DNA from: Prinsepia uniflora
Taxonomy: Eukaryota > Streptophyta > Magnoliopsida > Rosales > Rosaceae
Direction: 5' to 3'
DNA length: 64,000 bases
NCBI GenBank assembly: GCA_032719365.1
Contig: CM064870.1
Location: forward strand, 21,394,738 to 21,458,737
Both the position numbers and the translations under genes were made by a program. The notes beneath the pieces are model-generated. The model did no database searches and had not been told where the DNA came from. It was given only the letters and a program-made list of their open reading frames with translations. Positions within the stretch are counted from its first letter, which is position 1; every line of letters starts with the position of its first letter. This document shows positions 20,751-32,478 of this stretch, in pieces.

Positions 20751-23700
20751 TTTTCCTCTCAGAGTGTGCACAGATCGAGGATGTGATGTCTCTCCAGTTG
20801 TAACAGCTTGTCATCAACCTGATAGTTAGGGTACAAGTACAAGGATTCGGTCAAATCGATACTAGTTCATGTACGTTTGACACGAGGTACGATCGTGTGA
20901 GGTCAGTTTGGCATCCTCCATCGGACATGTCATGTTTGTCGCGTGTTTCAAGGAGGTAGATCCCGAGTAGGATTGTTATCCGTGAGAATCTGACGGCTTA
21001 AAGCCGCATAGTTACTGGGAAAGGATCTAGTGGATCAGTAGAAGCAGTATGACGACCTGAGAGTCGGAATCGCCAAGGCGCCACGATGGACATGGAACGG
21101 AGCATAGTGAAATCCATGGAGGTCGGACGTTGGGATCGTCTACGATAGAACCGCAAGGATTGAGATTGTGTTGCTTAGAGCAGTCAGACGCGCGAGGACC
21201 TTAGTTGAGACTGGTTGGAGTAGGACGTTGATCCTATTTGGTGAGAGTTTCCACGTTTAGAGGTGTCGAATCCCGGAGGGATGTCGACTGGCAAGAGATG
21301 CCGGAATAGTTGTGGTGTGACGCGATAGGATACGATTGCGACGTCTAGCCGTTGTGCAGTGTTAGATACGGAGTATGACCAAGTTCTTGTGGAGGCCAAC
21401 AGTTGAGAGTCGTAGAGTTACGAGAGGACGAGGTCCTCAGTTTGTGGTTACTGGTTGTTGGGATACTAGTATCGGAGTACGACGATCCTTCAGAGGTGAG
21501 GTGAGGGATCACTTGAGATGGACATGCTGTAGGGAGCAGCTAGGCTGTGTTAGCCCTAGTCGGTGATTGGTTGGACGAGTTACCAGGAGTGTGGTGCTTG
21601 TCAATCGGATTCCGAGGTGGATCGATCGGTGGATGTTACATGTGAAGTGGTTAGTACCGGCGGTGAGTTGACCGCATAATTTTGGAGTCTCGATAGCAGA
21701 GTTCTTCTGAGATCGGTCTGCACGAGGTTGTGGCAGACGCTGCTATCGATGGACATGGTTGAGTCATATCGAGTTGGATAGACTCAAGTTGTCGTGATGA
21801 GGATACGAGGGTGCGTGGGTGATGCACAGTACGAGTAGTGGTTTGGTAGTTGGCTCGGTCAAGACCGAGTGCAATTACAGAAGAAGAGGAGCTTCGGAGT
21901 TGAGCAGTATGCCACGCTACTTGTGAGGTAACAGAGAGAAGTGGTGATGGCTTAGTTTGAGCAAGGTCATGGGATCGATTTGATTTGCACTCCGTGTGGC
22001 GGTGATGCGATGACTTTAACGAGAAGAGACGACAAGCCACGAGCTGAGGGTAGCTCAGTCGTGATGTGCTCATGGTAAGGTTCTACCATTACGCGATAAG
22101 AAGGATTCGTCGGGTAATATGAATTTTCCTTGGCAATTGTGTGGAGATGGGTTGGTTGACTGCGGTCGACTATACCTCCTGAGTTCGTGTACGCTGTTTG
22201 AGGATAAGTTGATAGTGAGAAATAGAATGGGTCACTATAGTAGTTTTCGACAGTTGTCGTTGGTCGGAAAGAATGAACAACGTAAGGTCTGTAGTGAGGA
22301 TTAGTGGCCGGAGGTTTGGGTAGGACACAGAGAGTTGTCTGCATATCACAGCAGGAGCCTGTTGTGATTCTGCAGTTGGGTGGCACATCGGATTCGGATG
22401 AATTTACATCCAACAACAGTATATAGGGGACATAGGTTTAACCTGCATATACGATCATAAACAAATAGGCAAATTGGATTGTTTGAGGACATGCAGATGA
22501 TGTCCAAGTTAGTTGTTGTGATCAAGTTGGTAGTCGTGCCATAGCGTGGTAGACGTACAAGTTCCATGGGCACTGAGCGGGACGGAGAGGATTCCGAGTG
22601 GCTCAGTGCGAGGTATACCCAATACCTGGTTTGACGAGGTATGAGTTGTACCTAGTTTTAGGGTACCTGTTCTGAGATCGTTGTGGATGGTTGACACGAG
22701 TGCTATGTACTGGATTTGGATTCGATAAGGATTGGGACGTGCGAATTAGGTTACCGACGTGAACGGCAAGGGGAAGAAGCCGGAAGGAATCACTGGAAGT
22801 GTTTAATCATGAAGGGAAGGATTAACCATTACATTAATTATCATAGAATACTCTTAGTCGGGAAGAAGGACTTCTAGCTCAGGAAAAGAAATAGTTGGAA
22901 AAGTTAGGTATGCTTCCAACATGGTTGCAACTACTCTCGACTTAGAGGCCAGTGAAGGAGACTTCTCGTTTTCTACTCCTTAACGGACTGTGCTGGATGA
23001 CGGAGGATGACATGGGATGAAATTTGATGTCATCATCTTCAACCTTCCTCATGTGGATTGATGAGGAAGGAGATGACAATGATGTCAATTAGGTAGACTT
23101 GGAGATAAGATGATTCGTGGTGTCACATCCAGTGATATGACAGGCGAGTATCCAAGACGAGACAGATTGAGTAACGTGAGGATGGTCGAGATGACGAAAG
23201 TGATTGTGATGATCGTGAGGTATTCAGACTGAGGCCTGGTCGTCAGTGGAGTGAAATGCCTTACTGATTATGCTAAGCTAGGAACAGAAGAGAACTTTTA
23301 AGGAGCCCCTAGCATAGTTGGTGAAATGACAGAGTTTGGAAGTGGGAGTAAAGGTGAGATGAGGACGATACGTAGGTATCAATCAGGAAGAGATGAATAG
23401 CCGATGCCTAGAGATGCATTTGAGAATAGAGTTTGTGTTGGATTGAGGCTGGCTCGTGATGCATGATTAGACATCGGACCGATGAGTACTATGATCGGAT
23501 GTGTTCCGACATATTGGTATAGTGATCGGACGTCGAATGCTGTGTGCTTAAGCATAAGTGACAGATAGGGTTCGGATAGTTGATGAGCCGAGAGCTCAGG
23601 GCCGTGTGGGTCGGTGGAACCCTAGTGCCTGTTTGTGTTTTCTGCTGAGACAAGTATTCTATTGGAGTTCTGTGTACACCCGGAGGGGGTGAGACGTTGA

Positions 23701-24237
23701 TTGTGTATCGACAGGATGAGTAGTACGATGGTTGGGACTCGAGGTGAGTCTAGTTAGCAGCGGCGGAGATCGCTGAGTGATGTGAGATACGATACAGCAC
23801 GAGGACTCGAGAGCGAGTCGAGATCATAGTGTGCAGCGGGAGCACAGTGGAGCCAAGCGCTACCGATTATACACGATCACGCTCGTGGACTTAGTGACTG
23901 TAACAGAGGTTGAGTATTGCTCTATGGGAGTAGTAAGGATAGTGGTAAGATTAGATGCTGATTAGGACATCAATTTCGATTGTCAGATGAGAAGAACCAT
24001 CAAACTGAAAAGTCGACGTGATGGCTCTCGAGAGCCAACGATTGGAGCGCAGCTGATGAGAGTTACGTTGGAGCATTGGAGGCTCCGATAACCACGAATA
24101 CTGATGAGTACGGCATAGTGACGGATTGAATTTCCACAGTTGAATTTACACGAGAGCGGCCGTGTGCGGGGATACGATTGAATTTCCACAGTTGGTTATG
24201 GGAATCAGGTCAATTTTAATTTCGAGGACGAAATTCT
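20751..24237 (+). pseudogene. Decayed gag-pol region of a chromovirus-like element
   Basis: About 3.5 kb, shorter than a normal chromovirus internal region, with stops in all frames. No catalytic motif can be read with confidence except the FEDEI-like end near 24225. Part of it (around 22000-22080) is clearly related to the internal region at 37030-37100: both carry agccacgagctgagg followed by ctcagtcgtgatgtgct. Call is by position and by kinship with the other internal regions. Confidence 0.6.
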
Positions 24238-24252
24238 TGAAGAAGGGAAGCT
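24238..24252 (+). promoter_or_regulatory. Polypurine tract
   Basis: tgaagaagggaagct directly before the TG of the 3' LTR. Confidence 0.75.
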
Positions 24253-27123
24253 TGTAATGACCCGTCCCTAATTAGTAGGATTAATGAAGGATTAATGATG
24301 GATTAGCGAGACTAATCAGGGATTGGACGAGGATTATCGGACGTTCAGGGCTAAATGACAATTTTGCACCTAGAATAGACAAAACATTGACTTTTCATTC
24401 GGACGGTCAAATGGACTTTGGACGATGATTGTAACATAGTTCGGGACATCACGAGTTCATAGACACGTGGCACGTTCGATTCTGACATCCGTGGAAGAAA
24501 TTGTGACGATCGAAAGTTCAGGGGCATTTTGGTAATTTGGGTGAATATGGGCCAATAGTTTACTTTTGACCCGAGAGGTCAGATGGCCAAGGCCTGAGGA
24601 CCGTTACGTAGATCAGGACGATACGAATTCATAGACAGGTAGGACGTTGAATTCGAACGTTCGACGGCGAAGTTACGATTCACAAAAATTCGAACGTACT
24701 ATTGCACGTTTTACGAGACGGAAGCCTTTTTGGGCATTTAGTGGGCCCCAGATCTTTCTCAGGCCGAATGGATGAATGAAAAGTGTAATTCATCCATTCC
24801 CCATCATTTTTCTGTCATGCATATCCCTTCCTTTTCAGCGATCATTTTTCCATCCACCCAAAGCCAAACCGATCAACCCTTTCCAATCCAATCTAAACCC
24901 TTGACCCTTTGAACATTTGTGAGACCCAAGAGGATGAAGTGGGGACCAGATGGAAGTGGAGGCCGGCCAAGGGAGAGCCGCCGTGGACGGCGGAGGCTAA
25001 CTCGTGCACAGGTAATCGGTTTTGCCCGTTTTATCTTGTTTTTGATTCCTCACGTTATGGCTAGTTTTTAGAGATTTAAATGGACTTATTGGGATATTAG
25101 GAGGTTAATAAGAAGGTTTTGAGGAAGTTTGGAGGTTGAGAAACCGCGGGGAGGAGTTTGGAAAACTGGACCGTGAGAACAAAGTTGGACCGGTCGGGTT
25201 TTGAAGGTTTTAGGAGTTTTGGTTCTTTAGGTTAGGTTCCTAGGGTCGAGTTAGGAAAGATAGGATCAATTAGGGAGGAAAACGTCGAAGATTGGACAAG
25301 GAATGGAGCTGGACTGATCACGGCGATCCAAGTTGCAAAGAAAACTGAACCGGCCCGGTCGGACCGGTCAGCTGGAGGAAAAAGATGCACTGTGCAGTGG
25401 CGCGTGAAGCCCACGCGCAGTGCAATCCTTGGGCTCCTGAGGGCGCATGAGGAAGAATTTGAGGGTGGTTCCAACATGTGAAATCATCTATTCAATGTAA
25501 CAAACATTTTGGGACTGGTTTCAAAGTCCCGAAGACGACGATTGACACGAGAGAGCCGTATTCCACGTGTATCGAGGCGGCAGCGTTGACGGTCTGTGAG
25601 TGGACTTTTTTTTCCGAAATAGATGCATGCATAAATGTTTTATATATGTTTTAATATGTGTTTTGGGTTACCTTGAGTGCATTTTGGTGTGCGTTTACGT
25701 TCATTTTGGTTTTAATGAAATGGTTTTGAAAAGGTAAAATCGGGCATGAGACCCATTTGGATTTGGTTTTGAGTCGGACATGAGACCTTATTGACGACCC
25801 GTAGGTTAGAGTCGTGGTCGCGACGGGTGATGTGTGCGCAGCAACGGACGACGTGACGCTCGCCTCCAAATTGGGATACGTTCCTTCCATAGAGGTCACG
25901 ATGCATGTCCCGTTGTTGAGTAGCCACTAGAGGCTCGACTTCGGAGTGCTGACGGTTTAGAGGAACGATCGGCGACGTGTGCACCATGGTCTTTAGATGG
26001 TAGCGGTAGTGATGTGTTCACGACAAAAAACTAGGATTGAGTGCGGTTCTAGATTGATGGTTGCACGCATCGCTATGATCGGGATCATGACTGACCCTGA
26101 GATATCGAGCTTGATGCCCCGTTGATTTACGAGTTCGGGCTCGATGCCCAATTATTATGAAATCAGGCTAGAGGCCCTGTTGAGTCATATGTTCGGGATG
26201 GAGGCCCATTTGCTTTGTGTTATCGGACGTGAGTTCCGTTTTTATGGTTTTGTATACTGGTATGTATATTCCCTCCTTACGAGATTATTGATTGGTCTCC
26301 TACTGTCATCGACCTAGAGAGTCACGATCCACAGACCAGAGTGGGTATCCCCATAGGGATCCCGTTCCAGGAGTGGGCGTTATGATGTGGTCCAGGACCA
26401 GATTCCGGAGAGATGATCGGACTAGGTTCGAAGATGAGCCTCCCAGATGGAGAATTCCTAGGAGAAGACTCGAAGTGAGACCCTGAGTAGTATGCATACT
26501 TATATATATTGAGACATCGTGACTATATCGGGGATGTGTTCCCTAGGGGCTGTGTGCCCCGAGTTGGCATCTTCTCCGGAAGTGCCTAGAATGGGTTATA
26601 TATGTATATATGTATATGTGTACGAGTTTTCACTGAGATGGCGTCGGGCTGAGACCCACGCGTATTGGTTTTGGGCTGAGACCCTCATGAGATGGTTTTG
26701 GGGCGAGTTCCCATGTGTTTTGGTTTGGGCGGAGGTCCCATGTATTGATTGACAGATTTCGGGCCAAGGCCTAAATGGTTTGCTGGTTCATGACGGTTTA
26801 TGGGAACCGGGCATGAACCCTCGAAATGGTTTTTGAATGCATGCATATGTTTTTAATGAAGGGTATAAAGGTCTTTTATGAAAATGTTTTTATAAAATAT
26901 TTGATTTTTCCACTCACAACTTTTGTGTTTTGAATGCCCTCCAGGTTGATCACGGATGCGGCTGTAGCAGAGACGAGACATTACATTCCTCCTTCCGATC
27001 CTAGCGCACTCTGATAGCCCCGGTTTGGGTAAAGGACAGAAATATCCCTGGTCTGACACTTCGTGTCAGACGGGAGCAGGCACATCCCACGCTAATGCCG
27101 AGGGATTTGGGACGGGTCCTGTC
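24253..27123 (+). repeat. 3' LTR of the 17821-27123 element
   Basis: 2,871 bp, direct repeat of 17821-20732, TGTAATGACC...CCTGTCA. Carries CTGTGAGTGGAC at 25594-25605. The right arm has decayed to TTCCACTCACAA near 26908. Confidence 0.93.
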
Positions 27124-27128
27124 AGGTC

Positions 27129-28169
27129 TGGACCGGTCCAGGGCTCTATTTCATTCATTTTTGGTCCATTTTGTTCCATTTTGATTCCTAAAGGTTCCTA
27201 GCATACTTTCCCATCGATGTATTTATTAAAAACAAGAGAAAGGGATTGAGAAATTACCTCTATGATTGAAAACCAAACCAGCCACCTGCAACCTTCCTCC
27301 GCTGTCGACTCTGGTCATCCCAGCTTCCCTTTTCAATCCCAATTGATCCCTACAACCTCCCGAAAGCCAACCCCATCATTAAAATCGACCAAAGCCCCAC
27401 AAAACCCAAGTTCGAAATTTCAAAACCATTTACTTACGGTTCCGGGTTTTCCCTGCCGTGACCACCGACGTGGCTCGCCGTCACCGTCGAGTCGACCTGT
27501 CCCTCATGTTACTCCCTCTCAGTCAGTCACAGTGGCATATGGAGGTAGGATGTGGTGGTGGGGTTATGGTGTTTGTTTGCTAATATGGAAATGTAGAATG
27601 GAGGGCATTCCGGTTTGTGAATGGACATAAAGGATGATGGATGATCAGGTGAGAAAGAGATGAGATGGATGGTGAGGATGAAGGATGAAATATAGATGAA
27701 GGTTCAGGATTAAAAGATGAGATGAGTGAGAAATATAAAATAATAAAATAATATTATTTTAATGGTTTAGATCCACATTTTAGGGAAGTGACCAATGGGA
27801 TGAGTGACACGTGTCACTCATCCATGCGTCCCACTTAAAATATCTTCCCAATCAGATATCGGCACGTCATCCTCGTCTCGTAATGCATGTATAGTGAAAT
27901 TGAACTTCTGTGACCCATAACTTTTCCGTTCGAAGTTTGATTTCGGCGTGCCGCGTGTATATGGATTCGTATCGACCCGATCTACGTAACGGTCCTCAGC
28001 CCTCGGCCATCGGACCTCTCTAGTCAAAAGTCAACATTTTGCCCACGACTAGGGGTAAAATGGTCATTTTGCATCGTTCGTCCAATTTTGCTCAACTAAT
28101 CACCGATTAATCTCACTAATCCTTCATTAGTCACTAATCTAATCTCAGAATTCGGGAATGGTCGTTACA
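27129..28169 (-). mobile_element. Antisense solo LTR, right part
   Basis: Continuation of 17148-17820 after the nested element. It ends at gtcgttaca (28161-28169); on the minus strand this is the LTR start TGTAACGACCATTCCC. The stretch with AAATGACCATTTTACCCC, GTTGACTTTTGAC and GACCGTTACGTAGATCGG (minus strand) is typical of the U3 of these LTRs. The central module is largely deleted. Confidence 0.85.
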
Positions 28170-28174
28170 CGCAT

Positions 28175-29290
28175 TATCATGAGTGGAACTTCGCACAATG
28201 GTAAGTCTAATACATGTCTGAAGTATAAAAAATTCACACCGACGTCACCTGTTGCAAAGTTGAGGTCAACCAAGAGCCACTCTTTTGACAAGCATAGGAA
28301 CAGACAAGCCAAACAGTCCTTCCAAACTTCTTAGTTCTTTTTACAAGGATAGGAATGGACAAGCCAGATAGCCCTAGTCAACTTCTTAGTTCTTCTGAAA
28401 AAGAACAAGAATTGACAAGTTAGAGAGCCCTTTCCGATAAGGATAGGAATTGACAAGCCTAACAGTCCTTGCCTGCTTTTTAGTTCTTCTGAGAAACATT
28501 TTCTTTGAATGGCTCGCCCCTGGTTCACCCATTGCTCTCTAATATGCGAATCCTCTAAGAAATCCTAGTCTTGAGCACATGGAAAAGAACATAATTGCTT
28601 AAAGCCTCCACTAGTCCATTGATCGTATTCTCCATTTGCCAAACTTTAGGACTTCCAAGCAGATAGTGAGTGGCAGGTGGAGCTCATCTATGTTGAAAGC
28701 CTACACAAGTCCATTGCTCATATCCACTAGCTGCCAAACTGCAGGACTAACAAGCAGATAGAAGATGACAACTAGAATTCACATGCGGTGATAGCCTCTA
28801 TAATTCCATCAGCATATGACAGGAGAGTACAAACCACGTTGACATCAAATCCCTCCTAATACTGATATCAATCACAAAATATCCTCCATAAGTTCATACG
28901 CACATGGCCGGAGAGTGCAAACCACACTGACATCAACTCCATCGTTATACTGATGTCAATCATAGAATGTTCTCAACACCAAATAACCTCTGTTCTTCAC
29001 AAGGAAACCTAGGCCCCCCAGCCTCGACGACAAGAGAATTCAAACCATGATGTCATCAGCTCCCTCACAATACTAATGTCAGTTGCAGAGTGTTCTCCGT
29101 ACCAACCAACCACCACGCTTGACAAGAAAACATAGACGCTAGTCTTCGAATTTGTCAACTTTCAACTGTCACAAAATGAGTTTTGCAAAATTCTACTAGA
29201 AGTATGCCTTTTATGCCTCTTGAAAATTGAAATGACCGTCTATGAAAATGGAGTACATTTCCACTTGAATAATCACAATTGGACTCTTGC
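28175..29290. repeat. Degenerate tandem repeats of three unit types
   Basis: First, four units of about 55 bp from 28286 to 28500, each with a form of AGGAATTGACAAGCC and TTCTTAGTTCTTCT. Second, two 64-bp copies starting near 28600 and 28698, sharing AGTCCATTG and AAGCAGATAG. Third, three copies near 28823, 28912 and 29030, sharing CAAACCA...GACATCA and ATACTGATGTCA. No coding frame fits. The region may be the continuation of the element that bears the minisatellite. Confidence 0.7.
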
Positions 29291-30004
29291 AGCTCCTGAA
29301 ATCGTAAAAAAATAAAACTACAAAAAGATAATTTTAAATTAACTTTTATATATTATATTCTTTATAATATATATGTAATATATGCATATATGAAAGAAGG
29401 AAATGGCATCATCAATTCATATTAATTATGAATAAATAAAAAGGCCCAAAGCAACCTGCTCCATGCTAGGCGCACGGATGTGAGGTGGACCCACCTTCTT
29501 TTTACCTCCAAAAAGAAGAAGAGATCATGCCTAACCAAACGCCAACCAATTGTTCAACATCAAGAAAAGTCTTCTGCTTTGATGCCAGCCGTTCAGTCTG
29601 CTTAAGTCACCCGCCCAGCACCTGCCCTATGGTAGTTAAGAGTCCCTGCATCGCCTCCACTATGCTCGTTATGCACTCTCAAGCTGCATAGGCGCCATCC
29701 AGCCTTTCGACTTGTGCCAGCTGCTGCTACGCTGACTTGCTAGGCCCTACTTTGTTGCACTTCCATTGGAACGCACACCCAAATCTTCTCTAACCACCAG
29801 CAATTTCTCCAATAAAAAGACCAACCAGAGAAACTACCGAAAAATATATAAATTTACCTTCCCCACTTGTAGAATCAGCAGTAGAGAAAAAAATAAAAAT
29901 TCTCTTTTCACACCTTCCCTTAGGGCAAAACTAGGGAAAGATTGAAGAAGAAAGATTTCACTATTATCTCGATGGGAACAACAAAGCAAGGCAACGATCT
30001 GGCT
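29291..30004. other. No gene recognised
   Basis: AT-rich DNA (29300-29440) followed by ordinary-looking sequence. Short open frames here show no family resemblance. Confidence 0.4.
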
Positions 30005-30012
30005 CTTTTCAT

Positions 30013-31038
30013 TAGGGGTGATTATTGGTTCGAAAAAATTGACCGAGCTGAAACCAAACTGTAAAAAATCGAACCGAAGAAAAATCGAGTTTAAAAAAAA
30101 ACCGAACTGAACCATAATCAGTTCAATTTCGATCTTTGGTTTTACAAATACTGACCAGACCGAAAAACGAAGTTTTTCCCCTTAGCCCAATAACTGAAGC
30201 CCCTCCCCTTAGCCCAATAACCGAAGCCCCTTGGCCATTTACCCCAAATACAGAAAAATATTCTCAATCACCTCACTTCGATATTAACGAAGAGTCATTG
30301 TCGAAGACCTCACCCTCATCTCTATCTCTCTTTCAATTGAGTTTTTATAGCTTTTCGCTCAGATCTCTCCCTCATCTCTCATCGCTTTGAATCTGAATGA
30401 AATCTCACACTGTGTCTCTCTTATCACCTCACGACCTTGATACACCAGCCTCACGAGCTCACATCCTCTCGGCCACGCGGCCTCAGGGCCTTGCAGCTTC
30501 ATGGCCTCATAGCCTCACCTAGTCACCTCACCCTGCCTAACGCCTTGCCTCGCCTAACCTGATGCCTCGCCTCGCCTCGCCTCGCCTCGCCTCGCCTCGC
30601 CTCGCCTCGCCTCGGACTCGTACCTCCAAAGTTAATCTGATCTAATCACGAGGACACTACCATCTTCTGGTTTATATGATGGCTATTTGATTTTCGTATT
30701 TCTATTAGGTATTTGAATAATTAGTTTAATTTGTATACATACTGAAATCTAAGATTGAGATTTTTTTATATCTATTAGGTATTCGATCTTCATGTGCTTT
30801 CGATCTTCCTATTATTCGTGTTGTTTGTGTACTATTGTTTTGGAATAAGAACAAACTAGTTAAACTGGTCCAAAATCGGTCCAAAATTGGTCCAAAATCA
30901 AACCAAACCGATTCAATCAATTTTCGGTTCATTTGGGAATGGGGTTGAAAATCGGACCAAACTGGAAGCAAATTTCCAACAGGTATGGTTTCGGTTTTGG
31001 AAATTAAACCAAACCAAAAAAATCGATTAACAAGCCTA
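30013..31038. mobile_element. hAT-like non-autonomous element, about 1 kb
   Basis: It begins TAGGGGTGAT and ends CAAGCCTA, giving weak terminal inverted repeats of hAT type. It is flanked by an 8-bp target duplication, cttttcat (30005-30012) and ctttttat (31039-31046), 7 of 8 identical. Subterminal parts are full of AACCGAACC / GGTTCGGTTT-like motifs (aaaaccgaactgaacc; ggtttcggtttt), typical of such plant elements. No transposase is present. It carries a CCTCG microsatellite in the middle. Confidence 0.75.
30565..30614 (+). repeat. (CCTCG)10 microsatellite
   Basis: Ten perfect CCTCG units inside the hAT-like element, preceded by imperfect relatives (tgcctcgcctaacc). Confidence 0.95.
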
Positions 31039-31046
31039 CTTTTTAT

Positions 31047-31367
31047 CACAAGCTCAGCCATTCCTACTTTAAATAATTAATTTATTGCCCAAAATATTAA
31101 TGGAAAATTAATTGTTATCAAATCTGCCATTATTGTCCTCATCAATAGCAAGAGGAATTTTGATGTTATAAGGCTCGTTAAATAAAATAAAATTAATTTA
31201 TAATGAATTAATTTTGAATGGAAAATCAATCAAGTCATACCAAAGAAGCTAGCCCAATTCGCACGTTAGGCTCCATGCTCAATACGTACATGCGTAAACT
31301 TGATGTAATATTTCGAGCCCAATAGAATTTATCAACACACGAATAACACAAGACAAGATGGAATTCT
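31047..31367. other. AT-rich flank, no gene seen
   Basis: Contains several AATTAATTT blocks. It ends at attct, directly before a gypsy LTR. Confidence 0.4.
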
Positions 31368-31745
31368 TGTAACGACCCGTCCCGACTATCGAGATTAAAT
31401 ATTAATTAATTATCGATTAACGTGATTGATCCCTGATTAGTCGAGAGAATGCGGACAGACAGTGTAAAATGACCGTTTTGCACTTGGAATGTGCAAAATA
31501 TTGACTTTTGATCCAGGGAGTCAAACATATGGAGACCGATGACCGTAATATAGATCGGGACGTCACGAGTCCGTAGACAGGTGGCACGTCGAAATTGGAC
31601 GTTCGACGGGAAAGTTATGGGTCACAGAAGTTTCGAGGCACTATTGCACATTTTATGAAACGAGTGGATTTTTTCTTGATTGGGCCCCATATATTTTCCC
31701 AGGCCCAATGGATGAGTGACAAGTGTCACCCATCGATTGCCTATC

Positions 31746-32076
31746 TATCAGGACCCGACCCTCTTCTGTCAGGTCCCGATTCATCTAGCACGATATTGTC
31801 CGCTTTGGGCCTCCTTGCCCTTGCCCTCACGGTTTTGTTTTCGGGAGCTCACGGTGCAACTTCCCAGGGGGTCACCCATCATGGAATTGCACCAGCCTCA
31901 ACTCGCTTAACTTTGGGGTTCCAATCCCCCCCAAAGCCACTTGAGCTCCCAAAAGGCCTCGTGCTAGATAGGTGTGTGCCTACACCTTTAAGGCACACCA
32001 CCATCCTCTCCCAGACCATTTTCCCTCGCAAGAATGTGGGATTGTTCACCATTCCCTCCAGGACACGGGTCTTACA
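31746..32076 (-). repeat. Cassandra 3' LTR (minus sense)
   Basis: 331 bp. Its left end is tatcagg where the other copy has tgtcagg, so the terminal dinucleotide has mutated. The 5S-like block is at about 31842-31920. Confidence 0.9.
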
Positions 32077-32131
32077 ATCCACCCCCCTTAGGGCCCAACG
32101 TCCTCGCTGGCACACTTCCTGGTCGAGGTCT

Positions 32132-32145
32132 GGCTCGGATACCAA
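32132..32145 (-). promoter_or_regulatory. Cassandra primer-binding site
   Basis: Minus strand TTGGTATCCGAGCC adjacent to the LTR. The canonical complement of initiator Met tRNA would have A where C stands after TGGTATC. Confidence 0.85.
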
Positions 32146-32147
32146 AT

Positions 32148-32478
32148 TGTCAGGACCCGACCCTCTTCTGTCAGGTCCCGATTCATCTAGCACAACATTG
32201 TCCGCTTTGGGCCTCCTTGCCCTTGCCCTAACGGTTTTGTTTTCGGGAGCTCACGGTGCAACTTCTCAGGGGGTCACCCATCATGGAATTGCACCAGCCT
32301 CAACTCGCTTAACTTTTGGGTTCCAATCCCCCTCAAAGCCACTTGAGCTCGCAAAAGGCCTCGTGCTAGATAGGTGTGTGCCTACACCTTTAAGGCACAC
32401 CACCATCCTCTCCCAGACCATTTTCCCTCGCAGGAATGTGGGATTGTTCACCGTTCCCTCCAAGACACGGGTCTTACA
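32148..32478 (-). repeat. Cassandra 5' LTR (minus sense)
   Basis: 331 bp, tgtcagg...gtcttaca on the plus strand. The 5S-like block is at about 32246-32322 and includes the A-box-like AAGTTAAGCG (its first bases altered to AAAAGTTAAGCG) and the C-box-like GGGTGACCCCCTGAGAA. Confidence 0.9.

Larger units (their letters stand above)
17821..27123 (+). mobile_element. Full-length chromovirus-like gypsy element, decayed internal region
   Basis: Two direct LTRs (17821-20732 and 24253-27123), a Met-tRNA primer site just inside the left LTR, a purine tract before the right LTR, and the 5-bp target duplication ggtct (17816-17820 and 27124-27128). The internal region of 3,520 bp has no long open frame. 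The phrase around aatttcgaggacgaaattct (24217-24236) is the decayed C-terminal end of a chromovirus Pol (FEDEI). The LTRs are roughly 10% different in the first 250 bp, so the insertion is much older than the Copia at 991-7700. It inserted into an antisense LTR of its own superfamily. Confidence 0.93.
31746..32478 (-). mobile_element. Cassandra TRIM retrotransposon (5S-rRNA-derived LTRs)
   Basis: Two 331-bp direct LTRs (31746-32076 and 32148-32478) around a 71-bp internal part, with the target duplication ctatc (31741-31745 and 32479-32483). On the minus strand the internal part starts with primer site TGGTATCCGAGCC (one mismatch to the Met-tRNA complement) and ends with the purine-rich AAGGGGGGTGGAT. 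Each LTR holds a 5S-like block (minus strand AAGTTAAGCGAGTTGAGGC, then GATGGGTGACCCCCTGGGAA), matching the internal promoter part of plant 5S rRNA. Such LTRs define Cassandra. No protein is encoded, and none is expected for a TRIM. The LTRs differ at about 11 of 331 positions. Confidence 0.93.

Noticed and set aside
21375..24189. Short frames within the internal region of the 17821-27123 element
   Set aside because: None shows a family motif; the region is decayed pol with stops in every frame.
31842..32322. Two 5S rRNA-like stretches
   Set aside because: They are partial, diverged and sit symmetrically in TRIM LTRs, so they are Cassandra and not 5S rRNA genes.
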